Source: Sphingomonas_R sp036387535 (GTDB lineage: Bacteria > Pseudomonadota > Alphaproteobacteria > Sphingomonadales > Sphingomonadaceae). From it: 31,740 nucleotides of DNA. The DNA lies in contig NZ_DASVTO010000134.1 in assembly GCF_036387535.1 (NCBI RefSeq), forward strand, positions 1 through 31,740. Direction: 5' to 3'. Shown piece after piece: positions 21,815-29,256 of the stretch (positions within the stretch are counted from its first letter, which is position 1; each line of letters starts with the position of its first letter). The position numbers and the translations under genes were made by a program. Below the pieces are notes generated by a model, which ran no database searches, was not told the origin of the DNA, and saw nothing but the letters and a program-made list of their open reading frames with translations.

Positions 21815-23863
21815 TCAGTCCGGAATATCGCGCAGGGTGCGGAACAGGCCGGCGAACGCGCTGTCCGGGCGATAGAAGAGCGGCGGCCGGCCGAGCGGTG
21901 CGTCCACCATGACATGGTGGCCACCGGCATGCTGTGTCCCGGCCCAGACATGGACCCAGTCGGTCCCCGCCGGCAGATAGGCGGACCAGCGCGTGCGATC
22001 GGCCGCAATCACCGGCGCCACCAGCAGATCGGCGCCGTAGAGATATTGGGTTTCGACCGCATGCGCGCGCGGATCGGCTTCATGATCCAGGAACAGCGGG
22101 CGTTGCAGCGGCAATCCGGTGGCGACGGCCGTGTCGCACAGCGTGGCGACATAGGGCGCGAGTGCTGCGTGGATGCGGGTCATCCGCACGAAATGCCGGA
22201 GCACCGCGGGGTCGCCATCCAGTTGCAGATTTTCGGTCGGGCGATTGCCTTCGTGCGATCGCATGACGGGCGACAGCGCGGACAGCTCGCTCCAGCGCAT
22301 CAGCAGTTCAGGCGTTCGGACATTGCCGAACAGGCTGGTGTAGCCGCCAAGATCGCTGTGGTGATAGGCGTTGCCGACCAGCCCAGACGACAGCGCACCG
22401 CGGATGACGGTGCCGATCCCGTCATGGCGGGAGAAATCGACCGACTGATCGCCCGCCCATAACAAGGGGCAGTGCGCACCGACGCCGGTCCAGCCCGCGC
22501 GCATGAAGAACAGCGCGTCCCCGGTGCGGCCACGCCGGGCGATCGCGTCGGCATTGACCTGTGCCCAGATCGTCGGCCACGCATTGTGCATCAGCATGCC
22601 GTCGACGCCGTTCGCCAGCCGGACGTCGACCGGCAGATATTCTCCAAAATCCGCCATCCAGCCGGACAGACCATAATCGAGCATGTTGCCGCCGATCACG
22701 ACATCGGCAAACCAGTCCGCGGCCGCCGGCAGCGTGAAATCGACGATGCCGCAGTCGAATTCGCCGAAATCGACATGGTAGATCGCGTCGCTGTCCACCC
22801 GGCGGGCGAGATAGCCGGCGGCGGCGGCGTCCCGGTAGAGCGCGCCGTCCACCGCCAGATACGGATTGACGTAGCCGAGGAAGCGGATGCCCCGATCATG
22901 GAGTTCGGCGATGCGCTGGCGAAGCGCAGGGTAGCGATCCTCGTTCGCCATCCAGTCCCAGAACAGCCGTTTGCCAAAGCTCGTTTCGCGCAGCCCGACC
23001 CAATCCTCGCACCACAGCCCCGAGACGACCGCGCCGGCGGCCAGCATCCCATCGAGGCGGGCGAAGCTGTTTGCGCCATCCTTCAGCCCGACGATTGCGC
23101 CGGAAAAGGCCCAGTCGGGCAGGCGCGGCTGGCGACCGAACCGCGCCGAGAGCCGCGAGACCAGCGCCGCCAGCGTATCGGCCGCGAACAGTTCGATCCG
23201 CGCCGGTATGTCCCACGCCTCCAGTTCGTGGAAGGCAGGATCGCGAAAGTCGAACGCGCAATAGGCGGTGGTATCGAGATGCACGGCATAGCGGCGCGAG
23301 GACAGGAACGTCGGTTGCGGATAGTTGGTGTTCCAGTAATCGCCGCCGGCCTTGCCCATCGCATCGGCCTGGAACGTCAGGGTGCTGGTCTTGTCGCGGC
23401 CGACGCCCGGTTCGGATGTCCATAGCGGGAAGCGCCGCCCCCGCATGTCGACATAGGACATCTGTTCACCGCCGCCCCAGCAGCGTTCGTCGGCGGTTGC
23501 AGGCAGGCGCAGCCAGAACCGGTTGTAGCCGTCGGCCAGCGACCGGACCGTGATGATGCCGCCCGCGATGGTCAGTGCGATCAGCGGGGGACCGTCACGG
23601 CTCGCGGCGAGCGCGACGCGGCAGTCCGCGCCATCATGATCGACCCGGGCATGCGGCAACGGCAGCCGGGCATCGATTCGATCGTCAATATCGAAATTGC
23701 CGCGGTACATGTCGACCAGCGGACGGCCATGACCGATGTAGAAGGCCGGCGCATCGGCGCGGTGGCACAGAACCCGATCCTGGTTCATGAAGATGTCAAA
23801 GCCATCGGCCACGATCCGCACGTCCGCGGACAGCGGCGGCGGGGAGAGTGGATGATCGAGCAT
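21815..23863 (-). CDS. yihQ: Sulfoquinovosidase, glycoside hydrolase family 31
   Basis: This enzyme hydrolyses alpha-sulfoquinovosides such as sulfoquinovosyl glycerol to sulfoquinovose. The 682 residues compare with 678 in Escherichia coli YihQ. The start at 23863 has AGGAG 6 bases upstream. The catalytic nucleophile is Asp405 (GWMADFGEY) and the acid/base is Asp472 (LLWAGDQSVDFS). The known sulfonate-binding set is complete: Lys261 (VGLKDG), Glu286 (LWCEDW), Arg299 and Trp302 (SFGKRLFW), and Tyr508 (LGGYTSLF). This is the K-E-R-W-Y variant seen in the Agrobacterium enzyme, rather than the Q-Q-R-W-Y of E. coli. Sulfonate recognition separates these enzymes from ordinary alpha-glucosidases. 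No signal peptide is present, so it should act in the cytoplasm. It is divergent from glpD. Confidence 0.94.
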   Translation of the reverse strand: MLDHPLSPPPLSADVRIVADGFDIFMNQDRVLCHRADAPAFYIGHGRPLVDMYRGNFDIDDRIDARLPLPHARVDHDGADCRVALAASRDGPPLIALTIAGGIITVRSLADGYNRFWLRLPATADERCWGGGEQMSYVDMRGRRFPLWTSEPGVGRDKTSTLTFQADAMGKAGGDYWNTNYPQPTFLSSRRYAVHLDTTAYCAFDFRDPAFHELEAWDIPARIELFAADTLAALVSRLSARFGRQPRLPDWAFSGAIVGLKDGANSFARLDGMLAAGAVVSGLWCEDWVGLRETSFGKRLFWDWMANEDRYPALRQRIAELHDRGIRFLGYVNPYLAVDGALYRDAAAAGYLARRVDSDAIYHVDFGEFDCGIVDFTLPAAADWFADVVIGGNMLDYGLSGWMADFGEYLPVDVRLANGVDGMLMHNAWPTIWAQVNADAIARRGRTGDALFFMRAGWTGVGAHCPLLWAGDQSVDFSRHDGIGTVIRGALSSGLVGNAYHHSDLGGYTSLFGNVRTPELLMRWSELSALSPVMRSHEGNRPTENLQLDGDPAVLRHFVRMTRIHAALAPYVATLCDTAVATGLPLQRPLFLDHEADPRAHAVETQYLYGADLLVAPVIAADRTRWSAYLPAGTDWVHVWAGTQHAGGHHVMVDAPLGRPPLFYRPDSAFAGLFRTLRDIPD

Positions 23864-23949
23864 ATATTCTCCTGCGCCGGCGAAAGCGATGGCGTCGCGG
23901 GGTGTCGATCGATATGACAACGGGAGACAGATGGAAAGTGGCAAAGCGG
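23864..23949. promoter_or_regulatory. Divergent control region between sulfoquinovosidase and glpD
   Basis: This 86-base region holds both start-site regions. ATATGACAACG at 23912-23922 is identical to eleven bases (minus strand) at 28930-28940 in front of the aldo/keto reductase gene. Nine of these bases also occur at 29172-29180 upstream of the TonB receptor. An operator for a locus regulator is inferred. No convincing -35/-10 pair was found. Confidence 0.5.
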
Positions 23950-25467
23950 ATGGCGGACCCCAACGACCCAGCCGGTAACGGCACGGCCCTGTACGACCTG
24001 CTGGTGGTGGGCGGCGGGATCAACGGCACCGGGATCGCGCGCGATGCCGCCGGACGCGGATTGTCCGTCCTGCTGGTGGAGAAGGACGATCTGGCGTCGC
24101 ACACCTCTTCGGCCAGTACCAAGCTGATCCATGGCGGGCTGCGCTATCTGGAATATTACGAGTTCCGGCTGGTGCGGGAATCGCTGATCGAACGCGAGCG
24201 CTTGCTGGCGCTGGCGCCGCACATCATCTGGCCGTTGCGGTTCGTGTTGCCGCAACCGCCGGGCGCGCGGCCGGGCTGGCTGATCCGGCTGGGGCTGTTC
24301 CTGTACGATCATATCGGCGGGCGGCGGACCTTGCCGGGATCGCGCGGCGTCGCGTTGCGATCGACGCCGTGGGGCGCCGGGCTGCGCGACACGGTGACGC
24401 GCGGCTTCGTCTATTCCGATTGCTGGGTGGAGGATGCGCGGCTGGTTGCCCTGAACGCGGTCGATGCGGCGGCGCGCGGGGCGACGGTCCGCACGCGCAC
24501 CGCACTGACCGCGGCACGGCGGGAGGGCGACCGCTGGATCGCGACGCTGACCGGACCAAACGGAACGGAAACCGTTGCGGCGCGCGCCATCGCCAATGCC
24601 GGCGGACCCTGGGTGGACCGCGTGCTGGGCGCGGTGGCCGGCGCCCAGCCCGAACGGCCGCCGCGGCTGGTGAAGGGCAGCCATATCATCGTCCGCCGGA
24701 TGTTCGACGGCGCGCATGCCTACATCCTGCAGAATGCGGACAAGCGGATCGTGTTCGCCATCCCCTATGAACGGGATTTCACGCTGATCGGCACCACCGA
24801 CGTGCCGTGGGATCATGCGTCCGGGCCGCCGGCGATATCCGAGGACGAGACGCGCTATCTGTGCGACAGCGTCAACGGCTATTTCGCGCAGCCGATTACA
24901 CCCGGCGATGTGGTCCACAGCTATGCCGGGGTGCGCCCGCTGTTCGACGACGGGCGCGACGAGGCCGCGGCGGTGACGCGCGACTATGTGCTGCGGCTGG
25001 GGACGGAAGGCGGGCCGCAAGTGCTGTCGATCTTCGGCGGCAAGATCACCACCTATCGCAAGCTGGCCGAACATGCGCTGGAGAAGCTGGCGCCGTTCCT
25101 GCCGCCGATGAGGCCGGCGTGGACGGACGGCGTGCCCCTGCCGGGCGGCGATATGCCGGGTGGCGATTTCGACGCGTTCCTGGCGGCGGTGCAGACGCGC
25201 TGGCCGTTCCTGGCACCCGATCTGTCGCAGCGGCTGGCCCGCGCCTATGGCACGCGCATTGCGGAGGTGATCGGCGATGCGACCGACATGGCAGGGCTGG
25301 GCCGCCACTATGGCGGCGGGCTGACACAGGCCGAGGTGGATTATCTGATCGCCCGCGAATGGGCGCGGACGGCGGAGGATATCCTGTGGCGGCGATCCAA
25401 GCTGGGCCTGCATGTCGGGCCGGATACGGCCGCGGCGTTGCAGGATCACATGACCGCGACCGTGTGA
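23950..25467 (+). CDS. glpD: Aerobic glycerol-3-phosphate dehydrogenase
   Basis: This membrane-associated FAD enzyme oxidises glycerol 3-phosphate to dihydroxyacetone phosphate and passes electrons to ubiquinone. The 505 residues from the ATG at 23950 match the family (about 500); an in-frame ATG at 23914 would add 12 residues and coincides with the shared regulatory motif, so it is less likely. The FAD-binding motif is LLVVGGGINGTGIARDAAGRG-like, residues 18-38 (key glycines 21-23, 26 and 28). HTSSASTKLIHGGLRYLE is the family signature. The C-terminal domain (GGLTQAEVDYLIAREWARTA) is typical. glpK follows after 10 bases. In this locus it would consume glycerol released from sulfoquinovosyl glycerol. 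Confidence 0.96.
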   Translation: MADPNDPAGNGTALYDLLVVGGGINGTGIARDAAGRGLSVLLVEKDDLASHTSSASTKLIHGGLRYLEYYEFRLVRESLIERERLLALAPHIIWPLRFVLPQPPGARPGWLIRLGLFLYDHIGGRRTLPGSRGVALRSTPWGAGLRDTVTRGFVYSDCWVEDARLVALNAVDAAARGATVRTRTALTAARREGDRWIATLTGPNGTETVAARAIANAGGPWVDRVLGAVAGAQPERPPRLVKGSHIIVRRMFDGAHAYILQNADKRIVFAIPYERDFTLIGTTDVPWDHASGPPAISEDETRYLCDSVNGYFAQPITPGDVVHSYAGVRPLFDDGRDEAAAVTRDYVLRLGTEGGPQVLSIFGGKITTYRKLAEHALEKLAPFLPPMRPAWTDGVPLPGGDMPGGDFDAFLAAVQTRWPFLAPDLSQRLARAYGTRIAEVIGDATDMAGLGRHYGGGLTQAEVDYLIAREWARTAEDILWRRSKLGLHVGPDTAAALQDHMTATV

Positions 25468-25477
25468 GGGGATGATG

Positions 25478-26962
25478 ATGGCCGCACCGCGGTACATATT
25501 GGCGATCGACCAGGGCACGACATCGACGCGCAGCATCCTGTTCGATGCGGAGGCGCGCGCGGTGGCGACCGCCCAGGCGGAGTTCGCGCAGCATTATCCG
25601 CAGCATGGCTGGGTCGAGCATGATGGCGAGGACATCTGGCGCGATACGCTGGCCACGATCCGCGACGTGCTGGCAAAGGCCGGCGTCGATGCGGGCGATG
25701 TCGCGGCGTTGGGCATCACCAACCAGCGGGAAACCGTGCTGCTGTGGGACCGCGCGACCGGCGAACCGATCCACAATGCGATCGTGTGGCAGGACCGGCG
25801 GACGGCGGATGCCTGCGCCGCGTTGAAGGCGGCGGGGCATGAGCCGCTGATCCGCGCGCGGACCGGTCTGCTGCTCGACCCCTATTTCTCGGCGACCAAG
25901 CTTGCCTGGTTGCTCGACACCATCGACGGCGCGCGCGCGCGGGCGGAGGCCGGCGAGCTGGCGTTCGGGACGATCGACAGCTTCCTGCTGTGGCGGCTGA
26001 CCGAGGGGCGGGTGCATGCCACGGATGCCACCAACGCCAGCCGGACCCTGCTGTTCGATATCCATCGCCAATGCTGGTGCGACGCGTTGCTGGCGCTGTT
26101 CGATATTCCGGCCGCGATCCTGCCGGAGGTGTGCGATTCGAGCGCGGTCTACGGCGAGACGACCCTGTTCGGCGCGGCCATTCCGGTGGCCGGGATCGCG
26201 GGCGATCAGCAGGCGGCGCTGGTGGGGCAGGCCTGTTTCGCGCGCGGGCAGGCGAAGGCGACCTATGGCACCGGTTGCTTCATGCTGATCAACACCGGCG
26301 ACGTGGCGGTATCATCGGAGAACCGGTTGCTGACCACCACCGCATACCGATTGGCGGGCAAGCCGACCTATGCCGTCGAAGGATCGATCTTCGTCGCAGG
26401 CGCTGCGGTCAAATGGCTGCGCGACGGGCTCGGGCTGATCACGCACGCGTCGCAGACCGACGACATGGCGACGCGCGTCGCCGACAATGGCGGCGTATAT
26501 ATGGTGCCGGCGTTCGTCGGTCTGGGCGCGCCGCATTGGGAGCCGGAGGCGCGCGGGCTGATCGCGGGGCTGACGCTGGGCACCAGCGCGGCGCATCTCG
26601 CCCGTGCTGCGCTGGAGTCAGTCGCATACCAGACCGCCGACCTGGCCGATGCGATGGTCGCGGACGGCGCGGCGCCACCCGCGGCGTTGCGCGTGGATGG
26701 TGGGATGGCGGCGAACGACTGGCTATGCCAGTTCCTGGCCGATGTGCTGCAGGTTCCGGTGGAGCGCCCCGCTACGCTGGAGACGACTGCGCTGGGTGCG
26801 GCCTATCTGGCGGGCATGGCGGTGGGGATGTGGGACGGGATCGCCGGGGTGGCGGCGATCACGCCCGACGTACGCCGGTTCGAACCGCGGATGGCCGATG
26901 ATGCCCGCGCCGCGTTGCTCGCCGGATGGAAGCGCGCGCTGGCCCGGGCGTTACGCGACTAG
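25478..26962 (+). CDS. glpK: Glycerol kinase
   Basis: It phosphorylates glycerol with ATP to glycerol 3-phosphate, the substrate of GlpD. The product is 494 residues. Three ATGs stand in a row (25472, 25475, 25478); the third is preferred because GAGGGG at 25466-25471 is 6 bases from it. Motifs of the FGGY kinase family are visible: ILAIDQGTTSTRSILFD at the start, NQRETVLLWDRATGEPI, AIVWQDRRT, ATYGTGCFMLINTG, and the C-terminal RVDGGMAANDWLCQFLAD with the adenosine-site TTALGAAYLAG. The stop overlaps the end of the convergent monooxygenase gene by 12 bases. No glpF facilitator gene is next to it, unlike many glycerol operons. That fits internal release of glycerol from a glycoside rather than glycerol uptake. 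Confidence 0.97.
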   Translation: MAAPRYILAIDQGTTSTRSILFDAEARAVATAQAEFAQHYPQHGWVEHDGEDIWRDTLATIRDVLAKAGVDAGDVAALGITNQRETVLLWDRATGEPIHNAIVWQDRRTADACAALKAAGHEPLIRARTGLLLDPYFSATKLAWLLDTIDGARARAEAGELAFGTIDSFLLWRLTEGRVHATDATNASRTLLFDIHRQCWCDALLALFDIPAAILPEVCDSSAVYGETTLFGAAIPVAGIAGDQQAALVGQACFARGQAKATYGTGCFMLINTGDVAVSSENRLLTTTAYRLAGKPTYAVEGSIFVAGAAVKWLRDGLGLITHASQTDDMATRVADNGGVYMVPAFVGLGAPHWEPEARGLIAGLTLGTSAAHLARAALESVAYQTADLADAMVADGAAPPAALRVDGGMAANDWLCQFLADVLQVPVERPATLETTALGAAYLAGMAVGMWDGIAGVAAITPDVRRFEPRMADDARAALLAGWKRALARALRD

Positions 26963-28018
26963 CGGCGCGTGATCGATGTGCGGCAGTACGTGGCGGGCGA
27001 ATAGGTCCGCCTCCGCCGCATGCGGATAGCCGGACAGGATGAACGCATCGATCCCCATCGCGCGGTACATTTCCAGCTTTGCCCGCACCTGATCCGGATC
27101 GCCGACGATCGCCGCGCCGCAGCCGGAGCGCGCGCGACCGACACCGGTCCAGAGATGGTCCTCGGCATAGCCATCATCCGCCGCCCGTTCGCGCAGCTCC
27201 GCCTGCGCGCGGACGCCGGCGGAGTTGGTGTCCAGCGACTGTGCGCGGATCGTGGCGCCGGTGGCGGCGTCCAGTTTCGATAGCAGGCGGTCGGCGGCGG
27301 TGCGGGCCTCCGCCTCGGTATCGCGCACCACGACATGCGCGCGGTAGCCGAAGCGCAGCGTGCGGCCGTGGCGGGCGGCACGCGCGGTCATGTCGTCGAT
27401 GATCGCCTGCACCACCGCCTTGCGGTCCGGCCACATCAGGAACACGTCGCATCCCTTGGCCGCGGCCTCGCGTGCGTCCTCCGACAGCCCGCCAAAATAG
27501 AATAAGGGAGCGCGGCCGGAGACGGTGCCGATCCGCGGCGGATCGAGCTTCAGCTTCCAGAAGGTGCCGTCATGGTCGAGCGGATCGCCGTTCAGCATCG
27601 TCTTCAGGATCTGCATCGCTTCGACCGTGCGCGCATAGCGGGGGGCGGAGGCGAGGGTTTCCCCCGGCAGGTCGGACGAGATGATGTTGATGGTGAGCCG
27701 CCCGCCAAGCAGCTGGTCGATCGTCGCGATCTGCCGTGCGAGCTGCGGCGGCCACATCTCCCCGATCCGCACCGCCATCAGCAGGCGCAGCCGGTGGAGC
27801 AGCGGCGCGACCGCGGCGGCAAAGGCCGTGGTGTCGAGCCCGAGCGCATAGCCCGACGGCAGCAGGATATTGTCGAAGCCGCCGCTTTCGGCCTGCAGCA
27901 CGATGTCGCGACAATGCGCCCAGCTGGACCGCAATTTCGGGTCTGGAACGCCCAGAAATTCATAGTCGTCGTCGCACAGCGCCGAGAACCAGCTGATTTC
28001 GCAGGGGCTACGCGTCAT
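26951..28018 (-). CDS. smoC: Sulfoquinovose monooxygenase-like FMNH2-dependent enzyme (SsuD relative)
   Basis: This bacterial-luciferase-like monooxygenase probably uses FMNH2 and O2 to cleave the C-S bond of sulfoquinovose, giving sulfite and 6-oxo-glucose. The 355 residues start at 28018, where ATGA overlaps the reductase stop. The sulfonate-site residues of the family are present: Trp196 (FLMWPD), Arg226 and His228 (FGYRAHVVV), and Tyr331 and His333 (LSGYPHAAEAD). The stretch ILLPSGYALGLDTTAF lacks the Cys54 of the alkanesulfonate enzyme SsuD, and the SsuD C-terminal extension is absent. Both points favour SQ monooxygenase over SsuD. This subfamily call rests on recalled similarity to the Agrobacterium enzyme and on the neighbouring sulfoquinovosidase. 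A flavin reductase partner is needed and is not in view. Confidence 0.87.
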   Translation of the reverse strand: MTRSPCEISWFSALCDDDYEFLGVPDPKLRSSWAHCRDIVLQAESGGFDNILLPSGYALGLDTTAFAAAVAPLLHRLRLLMAVRIGEMWPPQLARQIATIDQLLGGRLTINIISSDLPGETLASAPRYARTVEAMQILKTMLNGDPLDHDGTFWKLKLDPPRIGTVSGRAPLFYFGGLSEDAREAAAKGCDVFLMWPDRKAVVQAIIDDMTARAARHGRTLRFGYRAHVVVRDTEAEARTAADRLLSKLDAATGATIRAQSLDTNSAGVRAQAELRERAADDGYAEDHLWTGVGRARSGCGAAIVGDPDQVRAKLEMYRAMGIDAFILSGYPHAAEADLFARHVLPHIDHAPLVA

Positions 28019-28938
28019 GGCAGGGCCTCTCCCATCGATGCTTGCAGGACCGCATACCATTCGGCGCGGGTCCAGCGGGGGATGAGCGCGTGCGGGATTT
28101 CCGCGATCCGCGCGGGGTTCTGGGTGCCGACGATCGGGATCGGCTGCGCCGGATGCGCCATGATCCAGCTGTACGCCGCGGCGGCGCGGCCGACGCCGGC
28201 CTCCGCCGCCTTGGCATCCAGCAGGGCGGCGACCGCCCGGCCGCGTTCATCGGCGGGGTTCGCCAGCCGCCCGCCGGCCAGCGGCGACCAGGCGAGCACC
28301 GCCATGTCGGTTTCCATCGCCTGATCCATCACGCCATCGAACAGTGGCGCCAGCGCCAGCGCGGAATATTCCGGCTGATGGCTGACCAGCGGCAGCGAAT
28401 CGGGCAGATAGGCGGCCAGGGCACGGACCTGTGCCGGCGTGTGGTTGGAAACGCCGATCGTGCGGATCTTGCCGGCGCGGTGCGCCGCATCCAGCGTGCG
28501 GGCCAGATCGGCGGGGTGGGTGAGCAGATCGGGGCGATGCACCTGCCACAGATCGATGTGGTCGGTGCAGAGCCGGGAGAGCGAGGCGTCGATCGCCGCC
28601 GTCAGATAGGCGCCGCTGCTGTCATAGGGGGTGCCGATCACGATCCCGGCCTTGGTGGCGAGAACCATGCGGTCGCGCAGGCCGGGGCTGCCCGCCAGGA
28701 TGCGGCCCAGCAGGGCTTCGGCGGCGCCGAAGGGCTCGCCATTGTCCGGGCCGTAAATGTCGGCGGTGTCGAACAGAACGATTCCGGCATCCAACGCCGT
28801 TTCGACGCGGGTCTGCGCCAGCGCGATATCGTCGCCGCCGAACCGCCACATGCCCCAGGCAAGCGCGCTGACGGGGATGTCGCTGGTCCCCAGCGGGCGA
28901 GTGGTCAGTGGTGCGGGAAGATAAGACATCGTTGTCAT
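28015..28938 (-). CDS. Aldo/keto reductase, probable 6-oxo-glucose reductase
   Basis: This is an NADPH-dependent reductase of the aldo/keto reductase superfamily (307 residues, TIM barrel). The catalytic tetrad is visible: Asp57 and Tyr62 (LFDTADIYG), Lys96 (LATKAG) and His134 (LWQVHRPD). The nucleotide-binding end has GVSNHT, AWSPLAGGRL and the late PIPIVGTQNPARIAEI. In the Agrobacterium sulfo-SMO pathway an enzyme of this family (SmoB) reduces 6-oxo-glucose to glucose. The ATGA overlap with the monooxygenase gene, with this gene first, supports that role here. The start is uncertain: ATGs at 28938 and 28929 both lack a good ribosome binding site, and the shared motif CGTTGTCATAT (plus strand) covers the first of them. 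Confidence 0.85.
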   Translation of the reverse strand: MTTMSYLPAPLTTRPLGTSDIPVSALAWGMWRFGGDDIALAQTRVETALDAGIVLFDTADIYGPDNGEPFGAAEALLGRILAGSPGLRDRMVLATKAGIVIGTPYDSSGAYLTAAIDASLSRLCTDHIDLWQVHRPDLLTHPADLARTLDAAHRAGKIRTIGVSNHTPAQVRALAAYLPDSLPLVSHQPEYSALALAPLFDGVMDQAMETDMAVLAWSPLAGGRLANPADERGRAVAALLDAKAAEAGVGRAAAAYSWIMAHPAQPIPIVGTQNPARIAEIPHALIPRWTRAEWYAVLQASMGEALP

Positions 28939-28981
28939 ATGCCATTGCCATCCGCGGAAGGCGAGGGAATATTTGGATGCC

Positions 28982-29009
28982 ACGATCTTCCGTTGCGATG
29001 GAAGATCGT
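28982..29009. promoter_or_regulatory. Perfect 10+10 inverted repeat, operator candidate
   Basis: ACGATCTTCC (28982-28991) and GGAAGATCGT (29000-29009) are exact reverse complements around an 8-base spacer. No T-run follows on either strand, so it is not a typical terminator. Its position, 44 bases upstream of the reductase start, suits a dimeric repressor or activator site. Confidence 0.55.
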
Positions 29010-29131
29010 CTCAACATAAGCCACTGATATAAAGCGCATTAGCTGGGGCACCTGTGTTGGCGGCGTTCCCGGACCCGCATTTCCGGAAGCGGTGGCGCTG
29101 CCGCTTAAGGATGTCCTTGTCCGTCGGAAAG

Positions 29132-29186
29132 CAACGGTTGCGTAGCCGGATAGTGACAAGCGGGATCAAACATGACAACGGTTGCG
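29132..29186. promoter_or_regulatory. Two CAACGGTTGCG repeats 44 bases apart
   Basis: Copies lie at 29132-29142 and 29176-29186. The first extends to GCAACGGTTGC, an 11-base perfect palindrome. The 44-base spacing is close to four helical turns, so both could be bound on the same DNA face. They lie 71-125 bases upstream of the receptor start. Confidence 0.45.
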
Positions 29187-29256
29187 GAGCTGAGAGGCCA
29201 CCGAGAGACCGTGGACGCGGCGATCCGGGCGGACATGCCGGGCAGGGAAGGGGACG

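Larger units (their letters stand above)
28939..29256. promoter_or_regulatory. Divergent control region between aldo/keto reductase and TonB receptor genes
   Basis: This 318-base stretch has no credible gene; a 72-codon frame at 29172 overlaps the receptor start and looks like chance. It is rich in repeats: part of the shared ATATGACAACG motif at its left edge (28930-28940, minus strand), a perfect 10+10 inverted repeat at 28982-29009, and two copies of CAACGGTTGCG at 29132 and 29176, 44 bases apart. The second copy runs into ATGACAACG at 29172-29180. An AT-richer patch at 29011-29042 (CAACATAAG..GATATAAAG) could hold a promoter. It probably controls both flanking transcripts. Confidence 0.55.

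Noticed and set aside
20692..28938. Sulfoglycolysis of the EMP, Entner-Doudoroff or transaldolase types as the pathway
   Set aside because: No SQ isomerase, SF kinase, SLA-forming aldolase or SLA reductase/dehydrogenase homologs are seen. The monooxygenase plus aldo/keto reductase fit oxidative desulfonation better.
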